The notes under the pieces were generated by a model that did no database searches, was not told the origin of the DNA, and was given only the letters and a program-made list of their open reading frames with translations. From Buddleja alternifolia (Eukaryota; Streptophyta; Magnoliopsida; Lamiales; Scrophulariaceae), in assembly GCA_019426215.1 (NCBI GenBank), contig CM033405.1, positions 6,859,001-6,923,000 of the forward strand: 64,000 nucleotides of DNA, read 5' to 3'. Every line of letters starts with the position of its first letter. Position 1 is the first letter of the stretch. Made by a program: the position numbers and the translations under genes. This document shows positions 22,103 to 34,581 of the stretch, in pieces.

Positions 22103-23331
22103 TCATTCCCATTTAGGTGACCATTTCCCATAAAAATGGTGTTTTGACCCTTCAGGTAAAATCATTTTCCACACTAAGTCTCCTGTTTCATAGGACCTCG
22201 CCTTCACTTTTTTATTGTAACTTTTTTCAACTTTCCTCTTCTGAAGTTTGATTTGTTGTGGGGCTTGGACTCGTAATATTTTGTGGTCTAGCTTTTCGAT
22301 ATTCATACCTTCAAAATATTCTTCGGTTGTAAGTTGTGCTTGTTCGAGAATTCGCCTAGACTTAATATTAATTTCTAACGGAATGACTGCCTCGTGGCCA
22401 TATACCAATTGAAAAGGGGATATACCTAGACTATCCTTTTTAATTGTCCTTAGGGCCTATAGGGCATCGGTTAACAATTTGTGCCAATATTTAGGATTTT
22501 GGTTTATCATCTTTGAGATAGAACCTTTAATCAGCTTATTCGAAGATTCGGCTTGGCCATTTGCTTGGGCGTAATAAGGTGTCGAATTTATCAATTTTAT
22601 TCCAAATTGTTTCAGAAATTCGAGCACTTCTGCGCTGTTAAACACTCTAGCTCGATCGAAGGTTATGGTTTCTGGAATCCCAAATCTTGTGATTATGTAT
22701 TCCTTGACAAACTTGACCACTTGTTTCGAGTTGATATTTTCGAAGGCCTTAGCCTCTACCCACTTAGTGAATAATCAGTGGCAACTAAGATATACCTATA
22801 CTTCTTAGATGAAGCTGGTTTAATTTCCCCAATTATGTCCATGGCCCATCCTCGAAATGGCCAAGGTTTTATGATGGAGTTTAACTGGACAGTCGGTTGC
22901 CTCAATATTCTTCCATATTTCTGGCATTGCTTACATCCCTTAGCATAACTTATGCAATCTCGTAAGATTTTCGGCCAATAGAATCCATATCTTTATATCA
23001 ACCATCTCATCTTCTGTCCTGATTGATGGGCCCTGCAAACCCCTTTGTGGGTTTCTTCCATTATAATTAACGCATCCTCTAAATCAAGACATTTCAATAG
23101 AAGCCCTTGAGAATCTTTCCTGTACAATTCTTGTCCATCATAGAAATAGTAATGGGCCATAAATTTCAACTTATTTGAAAAACCTCCCTTAGTTGGGTTT
23201 TGGAGATATCCGATGATTTCAAGGCGCCAATCTTGTTTTTCTTTCAAAATATTGATTTTGTAAATTTGGGTTGCTCTTTGTTCGAAAGGTAGTACTACCC
23301 TCGGTTTGAGTGGGCTAATTGACCCACACAT
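22103..23331 (-). pseudogene. Tat integrase (zinc-binding, core and C-terminal parts)
   Basis: Integrase inserts the cDNA into the genome. The HHCC zinc-binding part begins at 23331 (HKGVCRAHQSGQKMRWLI near 23040), and the CC pair continues in the next frame near 22930. The core includes ATDYFTKWVEAKAF (about 22770), ITFDRARVFNS (22660) and STPYYAQANGQAESSNKLI (22570), where the E of QAES is the last catalytic acid. The C-terminal frame 22408-22103 carries MVYGHEAVIPLEI and ends near GDLVWK. Stops at about 22995, 22790 and 22450 separate the pieces. Confidence 0.88.
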
Positions 23332-23367
23332 ATCTGGATCAACTTTATAGCCTGACGCCAGTTGAGC

Positions 23368-23605
23368 TCAATCATTAGATATTTGATTCTTTTCTCGAGA
23401 TATGTACAAAATCTCAACTTCTTCAAAATGTTCGAGTACCTCATTTATTCGAGCAAATGAGGCCACTGCTACAGGGCTTACACATTTAAATATCCCTTTT
23501 ACTTGATTCACTATCAATTGGGAGTCTCCCTTAATTTTAATCTTGTTTGCTTTCATATCTCGCAATACTTCTAATCCCAGAAAAAGAGCTTCATATTCCG
23601 CTCTA
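23368..23605 (-). pseudogene. Archaeal-type RNase H, C-terminal half
   Basis: Minus-strand residues NRAEYEALFLGLEVLRDMKA, then IKGDSQLIVNQVKG, show the E and D catalytic motifs of the additional RNase H found in Tat elements. Its N-terminal half lies at 28405-28656, separated by the LINE insertion. Confidence 0.85.
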
Positions 23606-23639
23606 TTGTTTTTTTTTTTGGAACAAAGTAAGCGCCTTT

Positions 23640-26600
23640 CATTTAATCAAACAACTGCACAACTACTTCAGGCATACCTGGGCCTCTATCCCATCAAATT
23701 TACACTGAACAACTTGCCAAATTCTTTCTACTATACTATTTGTGTCATTGCTACTTACATGAAAAATTCTCCTATTTCGTTCTATCCAAATCAAGTATAT
23801 GATAGCTGCAAAGATAGCACGTTTTTTACAGCTACCAATAGTTTTCCCTTGACTCACCTTACGAATCCAGTCCAGAGCTCTCTCCCATTGAAGCTGCTTG
23901 TAATTAATGCTCATTCTTTGCCATACTGCCTTGACAACATCCTGCGTGTACACACATTGAAAGAAAATATGGTCCCGTGATTCATCCGTTTGTGCACATA
24001 AGACAAATTTGGTATCATCCAGCTCGCGCCAAACAGCTAGCCTATCTCATGTCTTCAACTTGTTTTGGATTGCCAACCACACAACAAATCGGTGTCTAGC
24101 TAAAGGTCCCTTTCCCCACACGACTTTATTCCATGTAACTTCCTCCATATGCTCCGTTATATGATCATAAGCCTCTTTGATAGAGAATCTCCCCCCTTCC
24201 ATTTATTATGTATGACATCCACTGCATCTAGAAAGATATCCCTTATACTCACCAATTTCTTCCAATACCAAGAACTAGTGCTTTTCATTCCCACTGTCCA
24301 CATACTACCAGATTTGATATAGTATTCATGAATCCACTTAACCCACAAAGAATCAGCCTTGGCAGCAATGTTCTATATCTGCTTAAATACCGCAGCCATA
24401 TTCCATTGTCTAAGTGCAGGGATCCCCAACCCACCTTCTTGTTTGGGCAAACAAACAGTATCCCACTTCACAGCCGCTTGATACCTACCTGCTGCTCACC
24501 CTGTCCACAAAAAAGTTCTACACAACTTTTCAATTTTAGCAATAACACCAATAGGTATTGGAAACACTTGGCTCCAATACATTTGGATTCCAAAAACCAC
24601 GGCTTTAATGAGTAACACTCTTCCAGCAAAGGACAGAAATCTTGTTGTCCAAGATGTTATTCGATTCATAATCTTTTCAATTAAAGAAGTGCAATTATTC
24701 ACGGTAAGCCTAGAGGAAATAAGCGAGACTCCAATATACCTCAACGGGAAGTCTCCTTCGACAAACCATGTACACTGCAGTATATAGTTCTTCTGCTCTG
24801 CCCCAATCCCTCCACAAAGAATCTGACTTTTCCCTTGGTTGGCATGTAATCCTGTCACTTCTGAAAAGTGGTCAAATTTCTGTTTAAGGAGCAAAATTGA
24901 ACCCACATCACCCCTGCTAAACATCATTAAATCATCTGCAAAGCATAGATTAATGAGCCCCACCCTTCTACATTTGGGGTGAAATTTAAAACCAGGATTA
25001 TTGTGTAACTGTTTAAACCCTCGAGTTAAATATTCCATCACCAGGACAAAGAGATAGGGAGACATAGGATCTCCCTGTCTCAGTCCTCTCCTTCCTTTAA
25101 AGTTTCCAAACACACTCCCTTGCAACATTATGGAATATCTGGCATTGGTGACACAAAGCATGATCAATTCAGTGAAGTCAGGAGGGAGCCCATATGCCAA
25201 CAGTACCTTCTCCAAAAATAACCAGCTAACTGAGTCATAAGCTTTTTGTATATCTACCTTCAGGACCACCCTTGGAGATATATTTTTCCTTTTGTACCCT
25301 TTGACCAGATCATGACAAAGCACAACATTGTCAACTATTGTCCTGCCTTTAATAAATGCCTCTTGCGCCTGGTCCACCAACAAATGCAAGATACTCTTCA
25401 ATCTGTTACAGATCAACTTGGTGATAACTTTGTACACTACAGTACAACAGGTAATGGGTCTGAAATCCCCCACTGTAGTAGGGTTATTACATTTTGGGAT
25501 CAAGTGCAGTAGGGTGTGGTTGAGCTCTGATATCATTTTCCTCTTCTCAAATACCTCAATCACTGCTCTGGTAATTTCCTTCCCCACTATAGACCAAGAT
25601 CTTCTATAAAATCCAGAGCTAAACCCATCAGGTCCCGGGCTTTTATCCTCAGGAATCAAGAAAATAACTCTTTTGACCTCCTCTGATGTTATTAGTTTAT
25701 TCAAGCACTCCCAGTCTGCTTGAGTTATTACATAGCCTTGCTGAATCACCTCTTCTTGAATAGGGGCATTGGCAGTACTCTCTGTTCCCAACATTCCTTG
25801 ATAGAAACCCAGTATTTCCTCTTTGATATCCTCAGGCTCAGTAATAATCCGCCCACTGCTTGTTCTTAAAGTACTTATTCCTCCTTGCCTCTTTTTTGAT
25901 TTGATTCTAGCAAAGAAGTTTTTGTTGCACTCATCACCTTTCTGATAGAACTCAATTTTAGCTCTCTGTCGAAGAAATTCAAATTCCATATTCATCAACT
26001 GATTTAATACTGCACACCTCAGTCTTTCTTGCTCAATTAGTCCAGTGTCAAAAGGAGTGTTATGTAACCCTTCCCTTATATGTCTGAGATGCTCTTTTGC
26101 TCTAACAATCTGATCAGCAAGTCCAGTATAGTGCCCTTTATGTATTTGCTTCAATCGTGCTTTAATAGCCTTACTTTTCTGTATGACCCTATACATTGTG
26201 CAGCCTTGAATCTGTTTATCCCATTCCTCCTGTATCATGTCAGAATAGCCTGGATGAAGAGTCCAACCATTTAGAAATTTAAAATGTGGATTTCCAATTC
26301 TAACTTCCTTCATTGACATAATCAGAGGGTAGTGATCTGATATGCCCTTATCCTGTACCTCTACATTGCACTTATCCATAGTCATCATCCATTCAGCATT
26401 GGCCATGATTCTATCAAGCTTACAATAGATTCGGGTATCACTATCTTGTTGGTTACACCATGTGTATAAAGGTCCTGAATAGGGGATATCACTAATTCCC
26501 AACTTCTCAATACACCTCTTCATATCCTCATTTCCCCCTGTATAATTCCCATCACTGTGCAACTTTTCTTGCTGGTATAGTGTGGCATTCCAGTCCCCCA

Positions 26601-27000
26601 TGAGTAGCCATGGTTCTTGAATTTGCAAACCTTCCAACTCTGTCCACAACCTTTTCCTCCCTTCCTCATCATTAAAAGCATATATCACCGTTAAAACAAA
26701 GGAGCATCTCTTAATTGTCAATCTACAAGTAACATATTGATTTGTCACTTTGAGGACATCCCCTGTAACTTTTTTTGTGTCCCAAAGTAACCAAATTCTC
26801 CCATTATCAGCAGCTATATAGTTGTTAACACACTTCCAATCTGCCCCAAAACCACTAATCACTTTATTGAAATTATTAGGTCGCACTCTTGTTTCAACAA
26901 TACCTATTACCTCTAACTTTTGGGCCCTAATCAACTGCCTGACAGCCAATTTCTTATTAGGAGTATTAAGGCCCCTGATATTCCACACATCAATTTTCAT
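23640..27000 (-). pseudogene. LINE ORF2 protein (endonuclease and reverse transcriptase)
   Basis: An 834-codon open frame (27000-24496) starts MKIDVWNIRGL with an AP-type endonuclease (residues 1-230: GDWNAT, then KLDRIMAN, then SDHYPLIM). RT follows (about 480-740: FRPITCCTV, QAFIKGRT-like motif with E inserted before A, KVDIQKAYDSVSWLF, GRRGLRQGDPMSPYLF, then the catalytic CFADDLMMF). A TGA near 24496 interrupts the connection domain, with further stops near 24378 and 24040. The zf-RVT zinc motif CAQTDESRDHIFFQC lies near 23970. The frame otherwise continues to about 23640, so damage is light. The start overlaps the stop of ORF1. Confidence 0.9.
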
Positions 27001-28319
27001 ATATCAGGGGGTTCAGGAAGAACCTCACCCCCTCCTTCAACAACATTACCTGCTTGACTGAGAACCTGAAAGAGATTGGACAATGCATTTTGGACTTGTT
27101 TATTGGTGGCTTTATCCACCCATGAGCTCCCTTTCTTCTGCTTTGAACCACTCACTTCTTGCCATTCCTGCACTATGGTTATTCCTTTCTCTATTTGACT
27201 TTTCTGTTGGGTTGGAGTAGATTCCTTCTGCCTCTCAACTTCACTGTCCAAAATCTGGGTTGGTGGCTCTCTTCTTGTATCCTCTGTGGTAATCGCAACA
27301 GATGGCTTCTTAATTTGCAATTGCTGGACTACTGGTTTCTTGCACTCATTTACCTGATGGCCCCACTTATGACATCTTTGGCACTGGACTGGATTCCATT
27401 CATACTTTAGCTTTTGTTATATCGCTTTGCCAGTCACCCCATTCTGGATAGTTAACTTTGTAGGCAAGTCTTGTCCCACCTGAACCTGTACCAGAATTCG
27501 GGCATACTCAATCTTCAACTTCTTGGCGGTCAGTTCATCCGTATACATGGGTTCCCCAATCTTGCTGGCTATTTTACTCAAGCTGGAAGCACCCCACATA
27601 TCCAGAGGAAGCTGAGGCAGTTGGACCCATACCGGCACACTAGTCAACTCCTCCTCTACATCCTGTCTTTCCTGTCATTTCCTCAAAATCATGGGTTTAG
27701 AATAGAAGAACTGCACTCCTTTATTCAAGGCTGCCTGCATATCCCTCTCAGTCTCAAACCTCAACACAAAAAATCCTCCATCATGTTTCACCACTCGGGG
27801 CAGAACCAATCCCCTCCACCGAGATTTCAGAAACCCAACCATAACTGAGGTAGGTACAACCTGGCCAAGGATGCGAGCTAACAGTGAAAATCGCCAATAC
27901 CGTATTTCAGTTTCAACATCCTCCTAAGTGAGCCAAATTTCATCCCCTAGCTCCTGGATCTTCTCCAATTTCATCCCATTTGTACCATCCCTATTACCCA
28001 GAAAGAGTGAACTCCACGATTTACCAGTCGTCCTCTTCAATTCAGGTGCAATTTCAGGGGATGTACCTATGAAATCAGTCGCCGCTGCTGGTGGGCGCAT
28101 CTCGTTAACTTCCTCCTCATAGAGAATCTCCGTCTAGATGTCCTGTTCACCATCGATGTTACTCTCCTGATACGTTGCCCTAATTCCACTGTTAGGGCTT
28201 GTCGTCGATGTACTCTCCTGAGCAGTCCCCGCCACGATGGGTATAGTCTGAGTCGCTGGTACACCAGTAGATGGGCTGGTGTTCACCGTCGTCGTCTTTC
28301 TCGTTTTCCTTTTCGCCAT
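26997..28319 (-). pseudogene. LINE ORF1 (DUF4283-like, zinc knuckle)
   Basis: ORF1 proteins of plant L1 elements bind element RNA. From ATG at 28319 the product has a Ser/Thr-rich N-terminus, a DUF4283-like middle part (about 27930-27450, including VPVWVQLPQLPLDMW), and a single CCHC knuckle CQRCHKWGHQVNEC (27341-27383). The tail is polar and ends in EPPDI. In-frame stops lie near 28134, 27925, 27675 and 27416. The stop codon TGA at 26997-26999 overlaps the ORF2 ATG at 26998-27000. Confidence 0.82.
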
Positions 28320-28404
28320 TCACAGGTTTTGGCGCACGTTAGTATCATACGCCGAGAGAAAATATCTCCAAACCTCTCGATCGAAAGTAGTGCAAAAAGA
28401 TTTT

Positions 28405-28656
28405 TCAATCACCTTCAATTTTTGCATACATTTTGGTGATTAATTTGGATGGAGATATGATATATATCCCGATACCTGCACTGTCTCGAGTGCTTGATCC
28501 ATCGAAATATAGGATCCAAGGGGCAGTGCTTATGACATCAACTTCGAATTCTCCCAGGGTGTTCTCTTTGATAGATGGGTGATCAGCTAAAAAATCAGCT
28601 AATGCTTGACCTTTTATTGTTTTTTGTGGTACGTAGATTAAATCAAATTGAAGCAA
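28405..28656 (-). pseudogene. Archaeal-type RNase H, N-terminal half
   Basis: The minus-strand frame contains GQALADFLADH, then WILYFDGSSTRDSAGIGIYI, the first catalytic aspartate block of the additional RNase H. It stops (TGA, 28405) exactly where the LINE begins. Confidence 0.85.
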
Positions 28657-30360
28657 GCTAAGACTCCATTTACTCAGTCAACCTTTAACCAAAGGTTGAT
28701 TAATCATAAACTTAATAACGTCAGTAGGGGATACTACTTCAATAGAATATGCGGCAAAATAATGCCTCAATTTTACGGAAGCAAAGTATAGACTTAGGCA
28801 CCATTTTTCTATCGACGTATACCTCTTTTCAGCATCGTTTAACAATCTGCTCAAATAGAAAATAGCTTGTTCATAGCCCCTGTCATTTTCTTATACTAAT
28901 AGATAGCCTATCGACATTTTTGCTACCGATATATACAATCTCAACTTTTTCCCTTTTCGAGGAGGAATCAACACCGGAGGTTGAGTTAAATATTTCTTTA
29001 TAGCATCAAATGCTTCCTTTTGTTTATCATCCCAGACAAACTCGTCGTTATCTTTTAATCGTAACAAAGGGGAGAAAGCTTCCGTCTTCCCGGCGAGATT
29101 AGCTATGAATCTTCGTAGAAAATTCACTTGTCCCAAGAAACACTGTAATTCTTTTTTGTTCCCCGGAGGATTTGCTTCTATGATAGCTTTGGCTTTGTTT
29201 CGATCTACCTTGACACTTCTATTATGGATCAAAAATCCCAAAAAACTCCCAGCTTCCACGCCGAAAGCACATTTCAAGGGATTCATTTTTAGTTGAAAAT
29301 GCCTCATTCGTTGGAAGGTTTCTATCAAAGATTGCATGTGCTCTTCATGACTTTGAGCTTTAACCACTACATCATCGATGTATATTTCCAAGGATTTTCC
29401 AATTAGATCGTGAAAAATATAATTCATAGTCCTTTGATATGTTGCCCCAACATTTTTAAAACCAAAAGGCATGACTCTCCATTCGAAGGTCCCTATGGAA
29501 CCTGGACATCTGAAGGTTGTCTTATGCCTATCTGCTTCGGAGATTTTTAATTGACAGTATACCGACTACCCATCCATAAAATACATCACTTTATGCCTAG
29601 CAGCCGCATCAATTAGTACGTCTACCATTGGCATTGGGTATTCGTCCTTTGGCGTAGCTTTATTCAAATCTCTAAAGTCGATACATATTCGTACTTTACC
29701 ATTCTTTTTAATTATCGGTACTATATTTGCCAGCCATTCAACATATCGAGTAGGTCTAATGAATTTGGCTTCGACTAGCTTCTTTATTTCGTTTTTGATT
29801 GCTCCCACTAGATCTGGGGATAAATGCCTCGGTGCTTGTATTACTGGTCTGAATCCTGGTTTAATCGGTAGCTCATGTCGAGCTATATTTGTATCGATTC
29901 CGGGCATCTCATGATGCGCCCAAGCGAAACAATCTTTAAACTGATGTAACATTTCGATTAATTCATCTATCTCTTTTCGGTCTATTCTCGAACTTATGTA
30001 TGTTATTCGAGGATTTTCGATTGTTCCTAGATTAACTTCCTCCAAATGATGTTGACCATTTTTTCTGACATTTTCGTCTGGTTCTAAAATCCCTTGTTCG
30101 ATATCATTTTTAAGGTTTTCATCTCGCGAGTTTGTCATGCATTTTCTATTCTGAGAGTTTGTCAGACATACTTGATTTCGAGAGTTTGTCGTACAAACAT
30201 TCGAATTGTATTCGTTATGATTAAGAGAATCAAGATCATAACTATATAGCTTCGATTCGACCTTTTCAATACTTAGTCTTCGAAAAACATTAAGAATAAC
30301 AACGTCATTGATTACATTATACTTCTCCATAAATAACACAAATTGTTCTAAACAATACAA
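28657..30360 (-). pseudogene. Tat reverse transcriptase and RNase H
   Basis: The frame 30360-29566 covers the pol linker and the first half of RT (GFRPVIQAPRHLSPD, WLANIVPIIKKNGKVRICID, then DEYPMPMVDVLI). A stop near 29564 and a short gap follow. The frame 29472-28891 holds MPFGFKNVGATYQRTMN, the intact catalytic YIDDVVVKA, and the start of Gypsy RNase H (FVWDDKQKEAFDAIK). The remaining RNase H (28890-28657) is decayed. The catalytic box is preserved, but frames are broken. Confidence 0.88.
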
Positions 30361-30648
30361 ACTCTCTAAACTTGCTCTAACTTAGTGTTGGCTAGCTTAA
30401 GGTCTATCTCGAGTGTAGACTCTCCTTGGAAATATTTTGCCTCCTTCTTCGTCTGCCTTTCCGATGGTTGGCTCCCTGAAACTCAATTGGACGCTTTCTT
30501 CGAGCTTCCCTGCTTCATACCTGGCATTAACCATTTGTATATCGATAAAGTAATTATTTCTTTCTGCCTTGACCACTTCGAATTGATGCCCATTCCAGCA
30601 GATTAATACCTGATGTAAGGTCAAAGGGATACAATAATTCTGATGTAT

Positions 30649-30996
30649 TCAATCTCTCCCCAACAGGGCATTAAATGATGACGAGTCTGTTTTTACTATG
30701 AAAAATGCCGAGTAAGAACTTTGAGTTCCTACTTTGACTCGACAAGGCAAAACTCCCAATACCTTGGTAGCCTGTCTAGAAAAACCGTAGACTTCCACAT
30801 CAGCAGCTACTAAGTCTTTCGAGCTTTTACCTAATCTCGTTAACGTTTTTTCGGGTAAAATATTAACAGTGGCCCCATTATCAATCAAAACTTCGTTAAT
30901 GGGGATGCCTTCGATTTTGGCTTTTACAAATAAAGGTTTCATATGGTTATTATTTATTTCTTCTTTCAAAAATAATAACTTAGTCAAACTTTCCAT
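30649..30996 (-). pseudogene. Tat aspartic protease
   Basis: Cleaves the gag-pol polyprotein. The domain starts near IPINEVLIDNGATVNILP; the active-site triplet region is DNGA, as seen in several Tat elements, where classical retropepsins have DTG or DSG. The second half has CRVKVGTQSSYSAFFIV, then FNALLGRD. The frame is open for 115 codons but stops at 30647. The codons from 30624 to 30397 continue the polyprotein in another frame. Confidence 0.85.
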
Positions 30997-31041
30997 GTTA
31001 TTTTTATCCTCTTCGAAGGATTTGTCACAAGAAATCTGAGA

Positions 31042-34000
31042 TCAAGCTGGGTTACCTTTCTCTGGGCTAGTCATGAGTTGGAGTACTTTCTCTTCCTCGT
31101 CTGCACCTTTTCTTGCTGGGAACTCAGCTGGCTGCACGGTTACCATGTCCACATCAATGTCCTCCTCGAATTGCAATGCTCTTTCCAATGAAGCTTCTTT
31201 CGCCTTCAAATCAGCTTCGCTTGCCGATTCCTCATATGGTGTATCTCCTAACAGAATGTGCAGGTCGTCCCCAGACTCAAAATCTTCCAATTCCTCGTCA
31301 TCCTCGATCCTGATACCTTTTCCTTTTAGGCTCACATCTTTCATCTGACCGCTCAATTGATCAATATCTTTTTCAACGTCTTCTTGACTTGGGTTCCTGA
31401 CTATCTTCGATTTCAGGATTCCTTTTGCTAAGGCCTCCTCTTCAATTCTTAAGTTAGCAATCACTGCTTCTTGTTGCATCTCTAAAAACACTGCTGCTCG
31501 AGAATGGGCCACTTGTTGAGCGATAACCTTCGGGTGGTCATCTTTCTTCTTCTCGAAATGGCCGTGATATCCACCCAGGCGGTCGAAGGGTGAATTCCTA
31601 CCGGCCTGTGCAAATCTTCCATATCCTCTTCCTCCTCTTCCCCGAAAATGCCTATTATAAGGCATTGGTCCGAGGAATTGATCACTTGTTTCGTGTCTCT
31701 GTCTTTTGTTCCATTTCCGTTGATATGCCGGAACCCAGTTAGGATCATTAGGAATCACTTGCAGTCTCACTAAATCGTAATGCAAAATGTCGACGCATTG
31801 ATTGCATAACACCTTCTGTATTTGGGTCAAATTATTTACCATTTTCGTAGGAGTTTGGTAAATAATTTCGCGCACAGGGGCTTCGAGTACCTCCTTGTAC
31901 GACATTCTTTCATTCTTTCGAGCTGGCATCTTTGCCTCGACCGTTGACTCTTTTTCCCTCGGCTTTCCATCTTGATCAAAGTCCAAGATTCTTTTGTTGA
32001 TCCCTGACATGCATATCGTGTCTCTTTTGTACTGCTATGCGACGAAGCGCCTGAAAATTTGGCATTGGTCGGTAGTATGCATGGATTCATATGCCATCTA
32101 CACATGCCTTCCAATTCCTCGTCTTTCACCTTCGGGAATGTCAAGACCCCTTCATCAATCAGCCTGTTGAACAGTCGATTTGCCAACTTAGCCTCCTTTC
32201 GTACCTGTAGACTAGAATGTTCAGATTCATTAATGTCCACGGTGTTTATCTTGAAATTTAAAACAGGAAAAGGATCTTCATCAATATTTGTTTTTTCAGC
32301 ATCCGGCAAAACGATATCTTTCGAATCTAACTTTTCTTGTATTAGATTTCTAAACATAACACATTCATTCGTCTCGTGAGCAAAGGCATTATGCCATTTA
32401 CAGAATGGCTTTCCATTAGTCTCTGCTTTTGAAGGGATTCAATATTTCCCTCTCAACCTAAGTTTTTTATTCACAAGGAGCCAATCGAATATTCGCTCGG
32501 TCTTAGTCACATCGAAACTATATTCTTTTTCTTTCTTTGTTTGCAAAGAACCTGTAGCTACACAGTCTTTTCTTTCGAGAGCCCCACATTGAAATGGGGG
32601 TCCCTTAACGAATTCTGCCAGATCAATTTCATAGGTATCTTCAAATGCCCATGGAATTCCAACTTCAAAGGTATTGAACCCTTGATGTTTTCTCTGGCTT
32701 TCTTCTCTTAACATGTTTTCGTATCTTATCGCACTCTCTGCTAAACTTCTAAAGTCGGCAAAAGGCATACCGTCGAATCTAAGCCTATATTCAAAAGACA
32801 TATTCTGTTGTGCTAGTTGTACAAATTTCGATTCAGGTAAATTAAGGTGACATTTTACCCTAGCCTTCTTAAACTGCGAGAGGAATTCTTCGACCGATTC
32901 CCCTACATTCTACCTAATCTTGGCAAGATCACTCATCGAGATTCCCGGATCCGTTCAAGCGAAGTGATTTTGAAATTGGAACTGCATTTCGTCCCAACTA
33001 TGTCTAGAATTTGGGGATAAGCTTATATACCAGTTAAAGGTTGATCCCGTCAGTGAACTGGGAAAAAGCCTTAGTTTAAGAAACTCTTGGTCTGCAGCCT
33101 CTCGACATTGAAAAGTGAATCTAGATAAGTGTTCGAGGACAGATATATGGTCATCCCCTGAAAACAAAGTGAAATCAGGGATCTTATAGTTTCGAGGAAA
33201 TGGATAGTTTCTATCTATCCAATCGGGATACGATTTTCCCGGTATCATCCTATGATTCCTTCAAAAACCGGGTCTGTACATTCTCTCAATGATCATTTCG
33301 AACTGATCTTGGACGGGATCAAAGAATGGTCCCCCAACATTTCCTCCCATATGGGCGTTGGGCACGGCTTGCCCCCCCTACGCATGGTACCTGGATTTTA
33401 TTCGGAAATGTGGGAACTCCTGGATTTACCAGAATGTTAGGGAAACCATTATTTCCCATAGGAAAAGGAGCACTCGAGGCTCCTACATAAACTGGTATTT
33501 GGCCTTGCTCCCCATGGAATGGCCCTTGGGTGTAATTTGAAGGTAATTCGAAATTATTACCATAATTGTTAGTGGGATAACCCGTTGGTACTTGTACATA
33601 ACTAATCGGTGGGGTAGTAAAGCAAGGTCTCAGAGGTTGTGTCTAAAATTGATTCGTATTAACGTTTGGGAGAACGTTTGAAGGAGGACGCATATTTTGG
33701 GTAAAACCTTGTTGTCCTATTGCTATTTTCCCTCCAAGCATGGATGGATTCGAGTTCAAAACATTGGGCTCATTTGTATTCGAGGTTTGACCTATCTCAA
33801 ACTGACTACTCCTACTCCTGTTCTCTCTAGGGTAACCTGGTGGCAGTTCTCCAGAATTTAAGTGTCTAATCTGAGTCATCGGTTCAACCGACACTAACTG
33901 AGTTAGTTTTGCTACCAACACATTATGTCTATTAATTAAAGGCTCGAGTGCCGACACTACCTGAGCATTTATCATACCGAAAAATGCATCGCAGGTTTGA

Positions 34001-34290
34001 TTAAAGATCTCTCCTAATTCGGTTATCACTCGAGTAACCTCTCGGGCGAGGCCTTCTCGAGCACTTACAGCAATATCTTGTACTATTGTTGTAAATATGC
34101 GAGCAGATTCCTGAGCCAAGGCCCGATATTGATCATTGAATTCCTTTTTCTGATCTCGAGCACTTACCAGAGTTTGCTTCATAACCCGAACAAACTGTTC
34201 GTACATCTTATCGTCCCTAACCTTATGTTTCGAGATGGGTTGGTTTTCCAGATCCTCACCAAGTTCATCTCTGGCGGAGTCTTCAGACAT
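31042..34290 (-). pseudogene. Tat gag
   Basis: Structural polyprotein of the element. The ATG at 34290 opens a 215-codon N-terminal part that is helical and coiled-coil-like. After a stop at 33641 the Retrotrans_gag core follows (33248-32955: FTLFSGDDHISVLEHL and WDEMQFQFQNHFA), then 32801-32439. A zinc-binding motif CKWHNAFAHETNEC lies near 32350-32395. The C-terminal part (32010-31042) has an RGRGGRGYGRF basic patch and a long acidic tail. Stops at about 33641, 32953, 32915 and 32437 and a frameshift near 32030 break it. Confidence 0.85.
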
Positions 34291-34331
34291 TTATTTTTTT
34301 TTTTTTTTTATCGGGAGTAAATTTAGCACAA

Positions 34332-34581
34332 ACTCTCTTCTTGGCGGGTGTTCTTTCTTGTGGGATTTTCAGCCCTCTGGACCTGTCTTTTTTAGTTGAT
34401 TCCTTTGAGCCCGAGATGTTATTCTGTGAAAATCTGGGCTTTATTGGGCTTCTTTTATTTCAAACTACTTATATAAGTTTGTTTTATGATGGGCCTAATC
34501 TTTTATCTTGGGTCCACTATTTGAGGTTGGGCTATCTGGATTTTTTCGCAAAAAAACCCAGTTTCGTTTTTAGTGTAAACA
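34332..34581 (-). repeat. Tat 5' LTR, truncated
   Basis: It matches 17222-17464 and shares its outer edge (TGTTTACACT on the minus strand at 34581). Only the first 250 bp remain; then a 42-bp AT-rich stretch leads directly to the gag ATG. The rest of the LTR, the primer-binding site and the leader appear deleted, so the element lacks its promoter end. Confidence 0.8.

Larger units (their letters stand above)
23609..28404 (-). mobile_element. L1-type LINE inserted in the Tat archaeal RNase H
   Basis: A near full-length non-LTR element on the minus strand: short 5' leader (about 28404-28320), ORF1 (28319-26997), ORF2 (27000 to about 23640) and an 11-nt poly-A tail (T run at 23609-23619 on the plus strand). 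It splits the host frame between the catalytic FDGSS and NRAEYEAL motifs. No target duplication was recognised, and a few host codons seem to be missing at the junction. Confidence 0.88.
17222..34581 (-). mobile_element. Ty3/Gypsy element of the Tat (Ogre/Retand) lineage with nested LINE
   Basis: Minus-strand order: 5' LTR fragment (34581-34332), gag (34290-31042), protease (30996-30649), RT and RNase H (30360-28657), archaeal-type RNase H (28656-28405 and 23605-23368, split by a LINE), integrase (23331-22103), an antisense plant mobile domain gene (17958-21844, plus strand), a polypurine tract (17479-17465) and a 3' LTR beginning at 17464. The second RNase H and the extra antisense gene next to the 3' LTR are hallmarks of the Tat lineage. 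The whole element, without the LINE, would be at least 12.5 kb. Every coding part carries stops or frameshifts. Confidence 0.88.
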
